The notes: generated by a model not told the origin, from the sequence alone. DNA of 64,000 nucleotides from Carallia brachiata (GCA_021464245.1 JADCRB010000067.1:1705908-1769907); one strand, 5' to 3'. Counted from the stretch's first letter, positions 48,669 through 60,977 are shown. A program made the numbers and translations.

Positions 48669-51600
48669 ACGATGGCTTCCAGTTGAAGATAGTCTTAAAA
48701 CATGCTTTCCTCGCTCCTCAGAAGCTCACATGGGATATTGGTCAGCAAGTGGGGCTCAATTTTTCAGGTGACTCCTCTATATTGTTGAGAAAATTGGTGG
48801 AGATGGATGAGATGGAGGAAAATCAATGGAAGGCACAACTAGAATCTGGAGGTCAGATTGCACAGTAAGTGTTAATCCTGATCTCTTTGGGTGTCAATTA
48901 AATTGTGATGATTAAGGCCATTTGTTGGAATGTTAGAGGTCTCTCAAGGGGATCCAAAAAAAGAGCAGTTCGGGCTTTAATTCACACAAAACACCAGCTT
49001 CTTTTGTTTTATTGCAAGAAACAAAAATGCAAGAAGTAGTAGAAAAGAATGTTAAGGCAATATGGGGAAAGGGGGAGTGTGGGTGGGATTACATTGCAGC
49101 AAGTGGGAATTCAGGTGGCATTTTATCCATATGGGACTCAACAAAGTTTCAATCTGGAATTGTTGTTAAACGCTCTAGATGGATAGCTGTACATGGGTTT
49201 TTTTCAGCTGCAAATATTCATTGTGCCGTGATCAATATTTATGCCCATAATGATGACGTAAATCGTAGGAGTTTATGGGCTGAAATTGTTGACCATTGCC
49301 AAACTGTTAGTGTTCCTATCATACTTGCTGGTGATTTCAATATCACACTTAATTTGGGGGAAAGAAATAATTGTGATAGAATTCTCAGTATAGGAATGAA
49401 GGAGTTTGCAGCTTTCATTGATAAAATAGAGGTTATTGATCTGCCACTATTGGACAGGAAATTTACTGGGGGAACTCCACGTCCATGAGTAGATTAGATA
49501 GATTTCTAATTAGCCCCTCTCTTTTGTCCTCTTTCCCTAATATTAAACAATGGGCTCTAAATAGAGGGCTCTCGGATCATTGTCCGATTTTGTTGGAGAC
49601 AGAAAAGATAAATTGGGGGCCTAAACCTTTCAGATTTATGAATTGTTGGTTAAGCCACCCTGGTTTCTTGGATATGGCTGAGGATGTGTGGAATAGACTA
49701 GACGAAGAGGTTGAGGGGCCAAACAAGGCAGTGAAGAAGTTAAAGTTGCTCAAGCAATACCTTACAAAGTGGAATAAAGACACTTTCGGAAATGTGGAGG
49801 TTGAGATTAAGGCTTTGGAGGATGAATTGGCAGAGTTCGACAAAAAACAAGAAGGTGGGCCTCTTAGTGAGAATGAGCTACTCTCAAGGAAACTGGTTTG
49901 GGCAAGGCTTCAGGAAAAATATAGTATGCAAGAATCTATATGGAGACAAAAATCAAGGGTGAAGTGGATACAAGAAGGAGATTAGAACACACGTTATTTT
50001 CACATTATTGCTTCTGCAAGGTCCAGGATTAATTATCTTGGAAGTGTTAGAGCTAATGGTACAGTGCACAAGAATGTTGAAGATATTCGAAGGGAGGTGT
50101 ACAAGTTTTTCCATGACATTTATCTTGAGCCATTTCCTACCAGACCGCATGTTGAAGGTATTGGGTTTAGGAGAATCTCCACTGAATCTAAGCTTAGGCT
50201 TGAAGCTCCTGTTTCAGAGGAAGAAGTAAAGAATGCAGTTTGGAGATGTGCTGGAGATAAGTCACCAGGCCCAGATGGATTTAATTTCAAATTTATAAAA
50301 GCAGCATGGAAGTTCCTAAAAGGGGATATTTGTGCATTGGTGAGTCACTTTTTTAGCACCTCACAACTCCCAAGAGGAATAAACTCCTCTTTTGTCACGT
50401 TGGTTGCAAAGTCTTTAGGGGCCTCAAGTCTCACTGAGTATAGGCCAATCAGTTTAATTGGATGCCTATATAAAATCATCTCAAAAATATTGGCAAATAG
50501 ACTGAAAAGTGTAATAAATGAAGTGGTTGGGGATAACCAAACTGGTTTTATTGAAGGAAAACAAATCTTGGATGGTGTAATGGTGGCCTCAGAATTAATA
50601 CATGAGATGAAGAAGAAAAAGCAGCCTTTGATTGTTTTCAAATTAGACTTTCACAAGGCATTTGACTCTGTATCCTGGTCTTATTTGAATAGTGTACTAT
50701 GTTGCATGGGTTTTGGAGTTAAATGGAGAACATGGATGTCACAATGTGTCACAACAGCTAGAGCCTCAGTTCTTGTAAATGGCTCACCAACACAAGAAAT
50801 AAATATGCAACGGGGTCTAAGACAAGGTGATCCATTATCTCCATTTTTGTTCATCATAGCTGCAGAAGGCCTTTCTCGAATGCTTCATAATGGAAGCAGC
50901 CGAAACTTGTTCCACGGGGTCCATATCAATGGGCAGAATGAAGCTTTCTCTTTGACGCATCTACAATTTGCGGATGATACAATTATCTTGGCCAAACTGG
51001 AGGATAGTGGGCTTATGAATATAAAGAGAATCCTTCGTTGCTTTGAACTTGCATCCGGGCTAAAGGTTAATTTCTTTAAAAGTTCAATGGTGGGTGTTAA
51101 CGTTGACAATGGATGGCTTACATCAATGGCTTCTACCCTTAGAACCAAGGTGGAAAGACTTCCAATCAAATACCTTGGGCTTCCTTTAGGTGCTAATCCA
51201 CGAAAGAAAGTCATGTGGGATCCTATTGTTGCTAAGATTAAATTGAAACTAGCATCTTGGAAAGGGAAGCTTCTCTCCACTGCAGGTAGACTTGTCCTAA
51301 TTAAGTCTGTTATTTCTTCTCTGCCTTTGTATTACTTGTCAATCTTCAAAATTCCTAAAGCTGTTGCTAAGAAAATTACATCGTTACAACGTCAGTTTTT
51401 TTGGAGTGGAGATATTGAGAAGAAAAAACTATGCTTGGTAAAATGGGAAGTCATTTTTAAGCCTAAAAAGGATGGAGGTCTTGGGGTAGGCTCACTGCTT
51501 TGGAAGAATCAAGCATTATTATTTAAATGGCTTTGGAGATATGCTAAACGGGAAGATTCTTTGTGGGGAAGGTTGATTGATATCAAGTATAAGAATAATT

Positions 51601-52739
51601 TGGACTGCTGGTGGCCGGAATTTGATAGTAAAAAAGTGTCCAGACTTTGGGGAGACATTATTAAAGCTGCCAACTCTGATGCCGTTACAAAGAAAGTGGT
51701 GGGTTGTGGAGTTAGAATATCTCTTGGGGAAGGGAAAAGTGTGAAGTTTTGGCATGATTTTTGGGTGGGAGATTGCACCTTAGCTGCAAAATTTCTGAGA
51801 CTGTTTGCATTATCTTCTAATAAGAATGTAACAGTTTTTTTATAGTGGCACTTGGTCTAACGGGTCATGGAGGTGGAACTTGAGTTGGAGGCGTGAATTA
51901 CTTCAAAGAGAGACATCAATAGTAGTTGAGTTAATGACATTTATTGGCTCAGTAAAACCATCTCCCTCTACAATTGATACTTTGGTTTGGAATTTTAGCA
52001 AATCTAATGCTTACACTGTTAAATCTTTTTATGATGAGTATTCTAAGCTCTACTATCAAGGAGGGAACAGCAACCTGCCCAAGATTTGGCTTGGATTGGC
52101 CCCACCGAAAGTTGAAATTTTCACATGGATGGCATTTTTGGGGAAAATCTGCACTAAGGAGGCTTTGCTTAAAAGGGGAATCTTGTTAGATTCTCAGGTT
52201 CAATGTTGTTTTTGCAATGAAGAGGTTGAAACAACCTCCCACCTACTTTTTCTTTGCAGGTTCTCTTGGAACGTGTGGTGTGCTACTACAAGATGGATGG
52301 GATTTTGCTGGTGCACTCCTCATAACTTGGTTGACCTTTTCTATCAATGGACTGGACTATTAAATGGTAAAGTTTCAAAGAAGGTCTGGACAAGTCTCTT
52401 CTTTGCCATAGTTTGGACCATTTGGTTAGAAAGAAACAAGAAAATCTTCCAGAAAAAAGAGGTTGATTGGTCCATTTTACTTGATGTCATACTTAACAGA
52501 GTTTATTTGTGGCTTAAGGCTTCATCAGGAGACCTTCCGTATCGAGCTCAACCGCTCATAATATCTGATGTTGCTTAAATGACCTAAATTTATGTTTATA
52601 GCAATGTTTTCCTAGCTCCACAGTTGTCAACTTCTTGTGGGGCCTTTAAACTGATCTCTAGTTTTGGGTTCCCTTCTGTTGTACATTTTGTTACTTAATA
52701 AAATTAGTTTTCAATTGACTTATCAAAAAAAAAAAAAAA
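48669..52739 (+). mobile_element. 5'-truncated LINE (L1 type) inserted in the chromovirus
   Basis: A non-LTR element with an ORF2-like protein (endonuclease, RT, zinc-binding tail) and an A15 tail at 52,725-52,739. It starts in what seems to be the end of ORF1 (frame ending GLNFSGDSS...GGQIAQ at 48,868), so most of ORF1 is lost. Flanks share GTGTCA (48,663-48,668 and 52,740-52,745), a short likely target duplication. It lies antisense to its host element. Confidence 0.85.
48908..52578 (+). pseudogene. LINE ORF2: endonuclease, reverse transcriptase, zf-RVT
   Basis: ORF2 begins MIKAICWNVRGLSR at 48,908. The endonuclease shows QETKMQ, AGDFN and LSDHCP motifs (49,012-49,590). The RT spans about 50,220-51,300 with KSPGPDG, LDFHKAFDSV, RQGDPLSPFLF and the catalytic FADD at 50,967-50,978. 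The zf-RVT tail (C-x2-C-x7-H-x4-C) lies near 52,205-52,260. Breaks: frame changes near 48,992 and 49,485, a TAG in place of a likely Trp codon at 49,983-49,985, and a frame change in the T7 run near 51,835. The long RT frame (593 codons) is otherwise open, so the element is fairly young. Confidence 0.85.
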
Positions 52740-52740
52740 G

Positions 52741-52915
52741 TGTCACAACTTCGGATGAATTGTCGAACTCCCTCTTTCATGCCATTCCAAAAGAAGACTC
52801 CCTTAAGACGTTGGAGAGTCTTGAAATATCCCTTATGGCTGCCCCCATGTATTTCTTCAAGGATAATTGGGATCGATGTAGAATTCTAAGGCAAGTAGAT
52901 TTTTTCCTTGAAAAA
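52741..52915 (-). pseudogene. Integrase H2C2 zinc-finger remnant of the chromovirus
   Basis: On the minus strand, after a stop within a decayed stretch, EEIHGGSHKGYFKTLQRLKG is followed by VFFWNGMKEGVRQFIRSC. This is the HHCC integrase N-terminal domain (H-x3-H...C-x2-C). The sequence ends at the LINE junction one residue after the first Cys pair begins, and the catalytic core (D,D-35-E) is absent. Confidence 0.75.
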
Positions 52916-53706
52916 TAGAATTCCATGTTTAATTTGCCAAGGACCTAGTGCCTCCCCTTCATGAACAAGACAGTGGAGCCTTTGAAGCTCTTCATGGTTG
53001 TTGTTTTCTTCACGGATGGTCTCCAACCATTGGGGAGTTGGAGAAGACGTGGCATAGACTTCTGCTTGACCCCTCCGAGATAGTGTGTCTGCTGCGACAT
53101 TTGATTTCCCTTGTCGATACTCAAAAGTAAAATCATACCCAAAAGCTTCGCAATCCATTTTTGTTGCGCCTCAGTCGCCACTGTTTGCTCCCATAGATAT
53201 TTTAAGCTTTGCTGGTCAGTTCTGACAATAAATGGCCTGCCCAACAAATAGTGATGCTACTTCTACACAACAAGGACTAAGGCCATCAGTTCCTTTTCAT
53301 AAGTAGAAAGGGAAAGGTTTCCACCTTGTAGACTAGTGCTAAAATAGGCAATAGGACGTCTATTTTGCATAAGCACTGCTCCAATTCTAGTTCCTGATGC
53401 ATCGCACTCAATGACGAAAGGAAGATCAAAATTTGGAAAAGCCAAGACTGGAACTTTCGTCATAGCCTCCTTTAGGCGAGAAAATGCTTGATCTGCCGCT
53501 TCTCCCCATTAGAATGTGTTCTTTCGGAGTAATTCTGTAAGGGGTCTCACGATTATGCCATAATTGGTGATAAACCGACGGTAGTAGCCGGTTAAGCCAA
53601 GGAACCCACGCAACTCTTTTACTGTTGTTGATTTCGGCCAGTCCACCATCGCTTGAATTTTTTCTGGATTTACCTTCACTCCTTTTTCACAGATAATATG
53701 CCCCAA
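52916..53706 (-). pseudogene. RNase H region of the chromovirus
   Basis: Minus-strand blocks: [34 protein letters not shown] (RT-RNase H connection), then DASGTRIGAVLMQ...YFSTSL...STYEKELMALV (RNase H-like) and FIVRTDQQSLKYLWEQ. Stops and frame changes split it into several short frames. Confidence 0.8.
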
Positions 53707-53798
53707 GTACTAGACTTGCCGCTGTGCAAACTAACATTTTTCTTCCTTCACAAGCAACTGGTTAGCTTTTAAAATAGATAGAACAGTTCAAACATGAT

Positions 53799-54190
53799 TT
53801 AAATGCTTTCCCAATCTCGATTATATACCAGAATATCATCAAAGAACAGTAAAATAAATTTTCTTAAGTATTCTTTGAAAATATCATTCATAAGAGCCTG
53901 AAAAGTAGATGGAGCATTGGAGAGACCAAACGACATTACCATAAATTCATAATGCCCATGATGCGTTCGAAAAGCTGTCTTGGATACATCCTCTAAGTTC
54001 ATCCAAATCTGGTGATAGCCTGACCTTAAATCAAGTTTTGTGAACCATCGTGCTCCATGTGGTTTGTCTAAGAGCTCTTCGATCACAGGGATTGGAAATT
54101 TGTCTTTTATGGTGAGACGATTGAGTGCCCTATAGTCGACGCAGAATCTCCACGATCCATCATGTTTTTTAACAAGCAACACTGGTGAGG
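53799..54190 (-). pseudogene. Ty3/gypsy reverse transcriptase
   Basis: An open stretch of 127 codons begins [20 protein letters not shown] and contains [23 protein letters not shown] and the catalytic FFDDILVY. These are the core gypsy RT motifs. The catalytic aspartates are kept, but flanking sequence is out of frame. Confidence 0.85.
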
Positions 54191-54599
54191 AAAAGGGCTG
54201 CAGCTTGGTTGAATAATTCCTTGTTCTAGCATCTCGGCCACCAAACGCTCAATTTCTTGTTCTAAAAGTGTGGGTAGCGGAAGGGTCGAACGTTCACAGG
54301 TTCACTTGTCGGCTGCAGTGGAATGCGATGGTCATGGACTTTGTTCGACGGCAGCCTTGTTCGAGCTTGAAAGACCTCTGGAAATTCTTTTTGTAGCTGC
54401 TTCCATTCTTCTTTTCCATCTATAGCTTCTGAACTTGTAGACTCATATAACAATTGTAACAGTGTTCCCTTTCCGTTGGGGTCTTGAAGAGCTCGTTGCA
54501 TCACTTTCTCGCTAACCATTTGAGGTTCTTGCGTCCCTATGCCACGTAGGGTGATAATTCCATTGCTGGTCCAGAACTTCATCTCCATCTCCCTGAAAT

Positions 54600-54960
54600 T
54601 CCACAATATTGAACCAAGATTCTAGAGCCATTGAACCCCCAAAACAGCGTCGCATCCTTCTAGCGGTAAAAGTAAGAAGTCTATGTTGAAGAGGGAGTCT
54701 TGCAGTAAAACTAGAACTCCTTTGCATATCCCCACGCTCGCAAGTCGCTCCCTGTTAGCCACCATTACTCACATCGCTAGACTGGATTCAACTAATAGGC
54801 CCACAGTTCTGGCAACCCGGTCATGTAGGAAATTATGAGTAGAGCCTGAGTCCACCAACACTGTGATATTTAGCCCTTTCACCTTAGCTTGGATTCTCAT
54901 CGTCTATGGCGTGGGTACTCCTGCCAAAGCATGAAGCAAAATCTCTAGGGCCTCCGAAGT
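54600..54960 (-). pseudogene. Aspartic protease region of the chromovirus
   Basis: The minus strand shows VLVDSGSTHNFLHD with the catalytic DSG near 54,843-54,856, then LLPLEGCDAVLGVQWL toward 54,620. In-frame stops are present, including one a few codons past the active site. Confidence 0.7.
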
Positions 54961-54989
54961 GCTATTAGAAATCTCCTCACTTGGGAATT

Positions 54990-55876
54990 CTAATAAATCA
55001 TCAGGTTCAAGTTCAATGAAAAATAATTTATTACATTGATGGCTTGGGGTATAACGCTCATCACAGTGATAGCAAAGGCCTTGGTACCTTGTTCTTGGAG
55101 CTTGGCTTGGGTAAATCGTCGGTAGAGGCTGAGCGCTCCCAGGAATTATGCTGGTTGCCTTGGAAATTTCGTCGAGCTCCCTGTGACTGGCTGCATGACC
55201 GTGCTTCTTTTAGGCTTCGACTCTCATAGATTCGGGCAAGCCCAATAGCTTTGTTCAAGTTCTGAGGTCTTTGGGCTTGAAAGTCAACTCTCAAATTTTC
55301 TTTAAGCCCATTGATGAATGCCCCAACTTCCTAGGAGTCCATAAGCGTCCTTGCATTTGAAAGAACTCAATCAAACTGAACTTCATATTCCCGTAAGGTC
55401 CTAGTCTGTTTCAATTTGCAAAGTTCAACAAAAGAATTCTCAAAAGCAGAAGTTCCAAACATGTGGAGCAAATCTCGCTCTAATTCTTCCTAGGTTAGTT
55501 TGGGTTTGACTTTCTTTTGTCTTTGATACCACAATTGCACATCTCCCTCCATATGATATGCTGCAATTCGGAGTTGATCCTCAGGACCTGTGTGTTGGAA
55601 CTCAAAGAATTGTTTTGCACGACAAATTCAAGAGGTGGGCTCCTCAGATTCAATGTAACGTGGAAAATCAAATTTTACCAGTTTGGGGGCAACAATTCTG
55701 CTAGACGTCTCCTCCTCCATGTTCCTCACGATCAAACATTGATAGTTGCTGGACTCTGCCTCTTTGGCCTTTGATAATTCTGAAAGCTGCTTCACGACTT
55801 ATTCTAGACCGGCGCTCAAGCAAACCATCTGTCGTTGGAGTTGGTGGATGTCAGAATCCCATTAAGTCTCGGCCAT
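54990..55876 (-). pseudogene. gag region of the chromovirus
   Basis: A likely ATG at 55,874-55,876 (MAET, then a stop) is followed by FDFPRYIESEEP, FFEFQHTGPEDQLRIAAYHM, GDVQLWYQ and FINGLKENLRVDFQAQRP, the retrotransposon gag pattern. A zinc knuckle, CYHCDERYTPSHQC, lies near 55,030-55,075. At least four in-frame stops occur. Confidence 0.75.
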
Positions 55877-55880
55877 AGCC

Positions 55881-55893
55881 GGCTCTGATACCA
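55881..55893 (-). other. Chromovirus primer-binding site (initiator tRNA-Met)
   Basis: TGGTATCAGAGCC on the minus strand, three bases inside the 5' LTR, is the exact plant initiator tRNA-Met primer sequence. Confidence 0.9.
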
Positions 55894-55896
55894 CAA

Positions 55897-56344
55897 TGTT
55901 ATGGTCAATATCAGTTCTATGGCCCTGACAACCACCTTGGTTGCGAGCGGATCACGAGCGAGCTATGTTGAACAGTTTAAGAATAAGGAAGCTTGAATTG
56001 CTAGAAAGCAATTAGAAAATTTTTGTGGAATAATGATTGGTGCCTTTATTCTTCTTCATCCAAGTCTTATATAGACTCTTGTACACTGGAAAACAAACAA
56101 CAATGTGCACTGTCCACAACGTGCAAAACTAACGAGAAGTGGGAAACATGGGAACATTGAAACATGAAAGCTATATTAGTGCATGATTACTGGGGAGTGG
56201 GGAACATGGAAACATGGAAACATGGGATCGTGGGAACTAAAAACTAGGGATAAAATTCTGCAACAATAACTAACTATGAAGACCAAGTCTTCACATTGGC
56301 ACCAATGAACGTGAGGCATCCCACAATAGAGCTGGATTGTATCA
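55897..56344 (-). repeat. 5' LTR of the chromovirus
   Basis: 448 bp, starting TGTTATGG and ending GTATCA on the plus strand. It is longer than its partner by a 12-bp stretch near 55,950. Followed by the right TGTGC target duplication (56,345-56,349). Confidence 0.9.
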
Positions 56345-56768
56345 TGTGCATTGGTCAAATGGCTGTCACCGCAGGATCTGACCCTCTGTAGAAGCCGCTG
56401 AACCATGAGGTGATACTTGAGTAACAGATTTCTCTTCGCCATCCCACACTGCTGCCAGCTACCTGGAAGTATTTTATTTGCATAAAGTACAATTCTGCTG
56501 ACTTATGACATTCACGATTATTGGCATGCCACAGGTATTATTACAAACTCGGAGTGAGAAGATGCGATCTCGAATTTTAGGTTTACGAATTGTGAAGTTT
56601 CTTCTGGATAATCTGAAGGAAGAATATTTGGTACTCCTACCAGAAACTATTCCATTCCTGGGTGAATTGCTCGAGGACGTAGAGCTGCCTGTCAAGTCCC
56701 TAGCACAGGATATTCTCAAGGAGATGGAGTCCATGAGCGGTGAAAGCCTTCGGCAATATCTCATGTGA

Positions 56769-59239
56769 TTAGTACGTGACATGCCCGTCTTGAAGTTTGG
56801 GCTGCTCGATGCGTTAGTTCTTGCAATTTCACAGGAGAGACGTTCTATGTGGAGCTATAAACGTTTCAAGCCAGGAAATGTGTGAATTTCCAGCTTTAAC
56901 TAGAAGAAGATGAAATCGGCATGCCAGCAAATTGGGGCGAGGTCGTGCCCATGAGCCCTATCAATGAATTTTTTGTTTCTTTTCTCTCCCATATCAAGCT
57001 AATGAAATCAAACTAATGGTCGCATTCTTGTATACCATATACGTCTTCTAGAAGCTATATTCTGTGTACATAAGAAATTTTGTTTGTTTAGTATTTATTG
57101 CCTGAATTGATAACCAAAATTTTCTCTTTCTTCAGTCAAGTTTTTTGAAACGCGGTTACCTTATTATTCTGTAGATTTTGTGACAGGTCTGTCAAATTTT
57201 AATCTCTTCAAAATTTCATCAAATTCTTGATTTCGCTTTTTGATTTCATAGTCTTGTTGGCAAGATTGAAACTATGTAAAAATTATTCAATAACTTTTTG
57301 TATGAGCTAAATGTGTAGGACAATTCTGTGTGTCCGTTTGACGTCCAATTTTAACTTCTCAAATGTAATGCCACGACCCACGAGAATATTTCCTTTTCTT
57401 TTTGGACAAGAATTTTCATTTTCTTTTATAAAAAAATTGCAAGGTCAAAAAAATCGTGAAATTATACAATGGTTGAGGTTTATCATGTTAGAATCTTGTA
57501 TTATATCAGCTGAGATGACAGTTTTACAGTAATTTAGTATGTTTTTTTTACCTTTAACCCAAGTTCAAATTTTACAGGCAATGTTTTGCAGTTTTGACCG
57601 CTGAATTTGACCAGCTCAATTGTACCCAGTGCACTCTGGTTTTAGATTCTTTGACACTGTTGGGACAACTTGAGGGAGATTCACATACATTCAACGATAC
57701 TCGAGTAGCGGATCCTTTGTATAGATTGGGCTAAAGCCCTGTAAAAATTCCTCCTCCACCTTTCATCCAAGTTTGCGGATACATAGCAGCAATGTTACCG
57801 TATGCTGTCGATCAATTCGATTAGACACGGCCGGTCTAAATTAATTTCTATGTCACTTTTGGTGAATATGCATAACAATTTCCACGAAACTAAAATATAA
57901 TAATTTCTATGTTGATGAATACATAATAAGACGGTTGGTTTGGGTCACTCTAGATGGTTTTTGTATTTTGTTTGTTTTTTCATTCTGATTGTTCGGAAAA
58001 AGAAAAAACAATGTACAGTGCCGAGTTACAGCAATTTCTCCGAAACTAAAATAATGTGGAGGAAAAGATGTGAAATAAGAACAAAACGCGGAAGGCAAAA
58101 CCGAGTAAATTCTATCGAACCAGAAGGTACAAGAACGCGGAGATCAATAGTCAATGTGCCAAGGAATCTTTTCAAATTGAAGAAAATTGATGTTTTAGAG
58201 CAATTTCCCTCGAAACTCAAATGATAATAAAACAGAAGTTGATAGAATGTGAACCAAATTTGGAACTCCAAGCAAGTTTTAAGATGTTTGCTTGGTCATC
58301 TCTTTTGGACAATGAAAACGCGTAGTAAATTAGTTGGGAAATCTCATGATTAAATTGTGTTTTTGTTTTTTTTTTTTTTTTGTGGTCCATGTAATTGATC
58401 CCTTGTATTTTTGATGTGAATTTTTGTTTTTTTTTTTTTCAGAAAAAAAAAACAGAAGAGTCAAGCAAATCATATATCTTTTTATGTAATAAAAAATCAT
58501 GAATAAAATCTTAGAGTTTGAGTGGATATCATGCGACATGCATCCAACTGTGAATTAGATCACAAACAATTTACCATTGGATTGATGCATCTGGATGCGT
58601 TTAGCTAACCAAAAACAAAAAAACTAACCAGTGGATGCATGCATGTTATGAGACATGCCACCACGTCCCACATCGTCAACATCATATTTTCCCAAAATTA
58701 TATATGATGTGTTGGTTGATGAAAGAAATACATACGCCTCATTAATCAATTTAGGAGACAAATTTTATAGTAAAACAAAGTATTTATAATAAAACTATTC
58801 AGAAAATAAATGTAGGCAGAGTAAACAAGGCCGAAGCTGTCAATTTATCTTCAAAATATAATTTGCCCCATCTAACAAACACCTCACTTCCATCTTATTT
58901 TCTCGTTCAGATGAATCAGGGTGCTCCTAATTGTTTGTGGTACAATAATATATACCTAAAGACTTACAAAAGAAAGAAAAGGCCCCGAAATGAGATGGAA
59001 GAAGAAATACAAGAATTTCCTGCAAAGAGGAACCAAACCACTTGAGTGATAGAAAATGCGTGATTTCCACTTAATTTGAGTTCGAACTGTAGTTTTCTTC
59101 TTAAATTTATCTCTTCCTTAATGATAGACTATCATATAAACAATTGAAATCCCTGCAAAAAAAAAAAGCCTAAATGTTTTCTCGTATTTTAATTTTTGAC
59201 ACTCATTTGGTGAGATTTAGTTTTAAGGCGGATTAAAGG
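56769..59239. other. Intergenic DNA after the UTP10 fragment, copy B
   Basis: It matches 37,210-39,776 with about 5-8% difference by eye plus indels. The stretch 58,750-58,860 is private to copy B. Short open frames differ between copies. No gene is recognised. Confidence 0.7.
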
Positions 59240-60977
59240 TTAAACTTGCCCCATCTGATTGGTTGTAACTCCCACCTTTGGCCTCAGCCGAGAAAACAAA
59301 CATTTTGCTATAGCAGTTACTGCTGTTCCCCATAAAATGAAGGTTATGGCTAATAACCACACAAAACTGGAGCCGGGAACATCGTGGGTGCCGATTCTTA
59401 CAAAGACTTTTGGCAGAATCTTGCTAAGAATAAGACTGTAAGCAGTGAACGCCGTGGCCACAACGCAAAAAAGAACTGTCCCAAAAGGGAGTGACCAAAT
59501 CAAAACCACAATCGTGCCCATACTCAGCAGGACTGCAATCGTGATGCACACCATGAGGTAGAAGATGGTTGGCAATTGACCAGATATCACCCCCATGAAA
59601 TAAAACGTTGCATTCTTCCTGGCAGTCTCTTCGGAAAATCCTTGAGGCAGATTGCAAATGACCGTGAAAGCCGCCCCAACGATCATCACTAGCACCACCA
59701 AGAGAACATTCCTCGTTTCCAATGTCCACGATGGTAACAATCTCGCTTTCAATGGACGAGGAAGTGTTGCCAAGGACTGCAAAGTAGACGGCATCTTAGG
59801 ACTGAGCGAACGACCTTCAACTGCACCGGCCTCCAGTAGAATGTGGCCAATTTTGCGAGCAGCTTTGTCGCTAGAAATTTCGTAGTACACATCCAAGGCG
59901 GTGCGATCGTTGTTGTTCAAAGAGTTGATGCGCATAACACTCGCCTTGTTGAAGTAGAAGTATGGGAGCAGCAGTTGCACAATCTGAATTTCCATTAATT
60001 AATTAGTTCCCATTAGTTATCAATTAGAATTTTCAATCATGTCTCCAAGAAGAATACTTTATTTCATTTCGGTGATTGTTATCACCATGTCATATGTCAG
60101 CAGTAATCTTGTCTTAATATGTGGCCACCTTAAAGCATTCCTGGCTCAAAGGGTAGTTGGGATGCCTTTTTTTTTTTTTTTCCTCATAAAAGAAGAGAAA
60201 ATTCAGTATCTCACCGTCCTGTCAAGTGGATGTAAATTCATATCTCGTATTTATGCATCTAAAATAGTGTGACGAATGCAATGTGTAAATATGCATTAAG
60301 TGTTGAGTCATGTAGTTCTTTAAGAAATTTAAGCGGAAGAGAAATACAAGGAGGGATGAGGTGGGAATATTCACCCTGGTTAGCTTGTTGGATGTTGCAA
60401 TGTGCAAGACTGTATTGCCCTCATTGTCTTTCCTGTTGAGCAAATACTCTATTTGTAGCTTCTCAATCTCCTTAAGTAAAACTTCAAAAGCACCGCACTG
60501 ATAGTTCTTCACGGCAAGGTGAAGAGCCGTCTCCTGCTGGGACGTCAGCCTTTGAAGCGACTCCGGACATGCATCGACCAAAACCCTTATTGCTTCCTCG
60601 TATCCTTTCATGGCACATATATGCAGAGGAATCATAGACAGGTTGTCCTCGACAAGACAAGCTTGGGGATCCATTTCCACCAGTAACTTTATGAAGGAAA
60701 CATCTCCATTGCAGGAAGCTAAATGCATGACGTTGTATGATCCATGGCGGCCGTGCTTATTTTTTGTTCCAACAAGTTGGGGCTTTCTTCTGGCAATCTC
60801 CTCGGCGACCCGGAGACTGCCATGTTTATAAGCAATAAATAAAGGGTTTTCCTCCGATATTCTCTCAACGGCGTCCAAGAGTTCAGGATTCGTTGACAGT
60901 AGGGGCAGGACCAGATGAATATAGTCTTTAATGATAGCATCCAGGAAGAATGCCGCCAAGTCGTCGGATGGCACCAT
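59240..60977 (-). CDS. Ankyrin-repeat membrane protein, PGG/ITN1-like (copy B)
   Basis: Two exons (minus): 60977-60375 and 59983-59240, the same junctions as copy A, giving 448 residues. Ankyrin repeats and hydrophobic segments are all retained and the frame is open throughout. The start of exon 2 differs most: copy A has DASTSTRRVVL where copy B has YFYFNKASVM, and copy B lacks four residues after DVYY. The PGG-region motif is PQG here and PRG in copy A. The ATG at 60,977 is chosen by homology; an in-frame ATG at 61,004 would add nine residues. Two intact paralogues after this much divergence suggest both may be under selection. Confidence 0.85.

Larger units (their letters stand above)
48076..56344 (-). 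mobile_element. Ty3/gypsy chromovirus LTR retrotransposon, interrupted by a LINE
   Basis: Complete ends: LTRs at 55,897-56,344 (5') and 48,076-48,513 (3'), primer-binding site, polypurine tract and 5-bp target duplication. Internal order on the minus strand is gag, protease, RT, RNase H, integrase zinc finger, then chromodomain: Ty3/gypsy order with a C-terminal chromodomain. All parts carry stops. The integrase catalytic core is missing. A 4.07-kb LINE sits at the gap. Without it the element is only about 4.2 kb. It is dead and lies in duplicated UTP10 exon 38. Confidence 0.9.
48006..56768 (+). pseudogene. UTP10 3'-end fragment (exons 38-39), split by an LTR element
   Basis: Part of exon 38 (48,006-48,075 and 56,345-56,409) and the whole of exon 39 (56,535-56,768, stop TGA) are duplicated. 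Exon 38 lacks its first 41 bases and its acceptor, and an 8.3-kb transposon splits it. Exon 39 still encodes the full tail from [10 protein letters not shown] to the stop. It has no promoter of its own that I can see, so it is a dead fragment. Confidence 0.85.

Noticed and set aside
56505..56768. A possible small independent gene encoding 87 residues
   Set aside because: It is UTP10 exon 39 plus upstream intron in the duplicated block, without a promoter or intact upstream exons.
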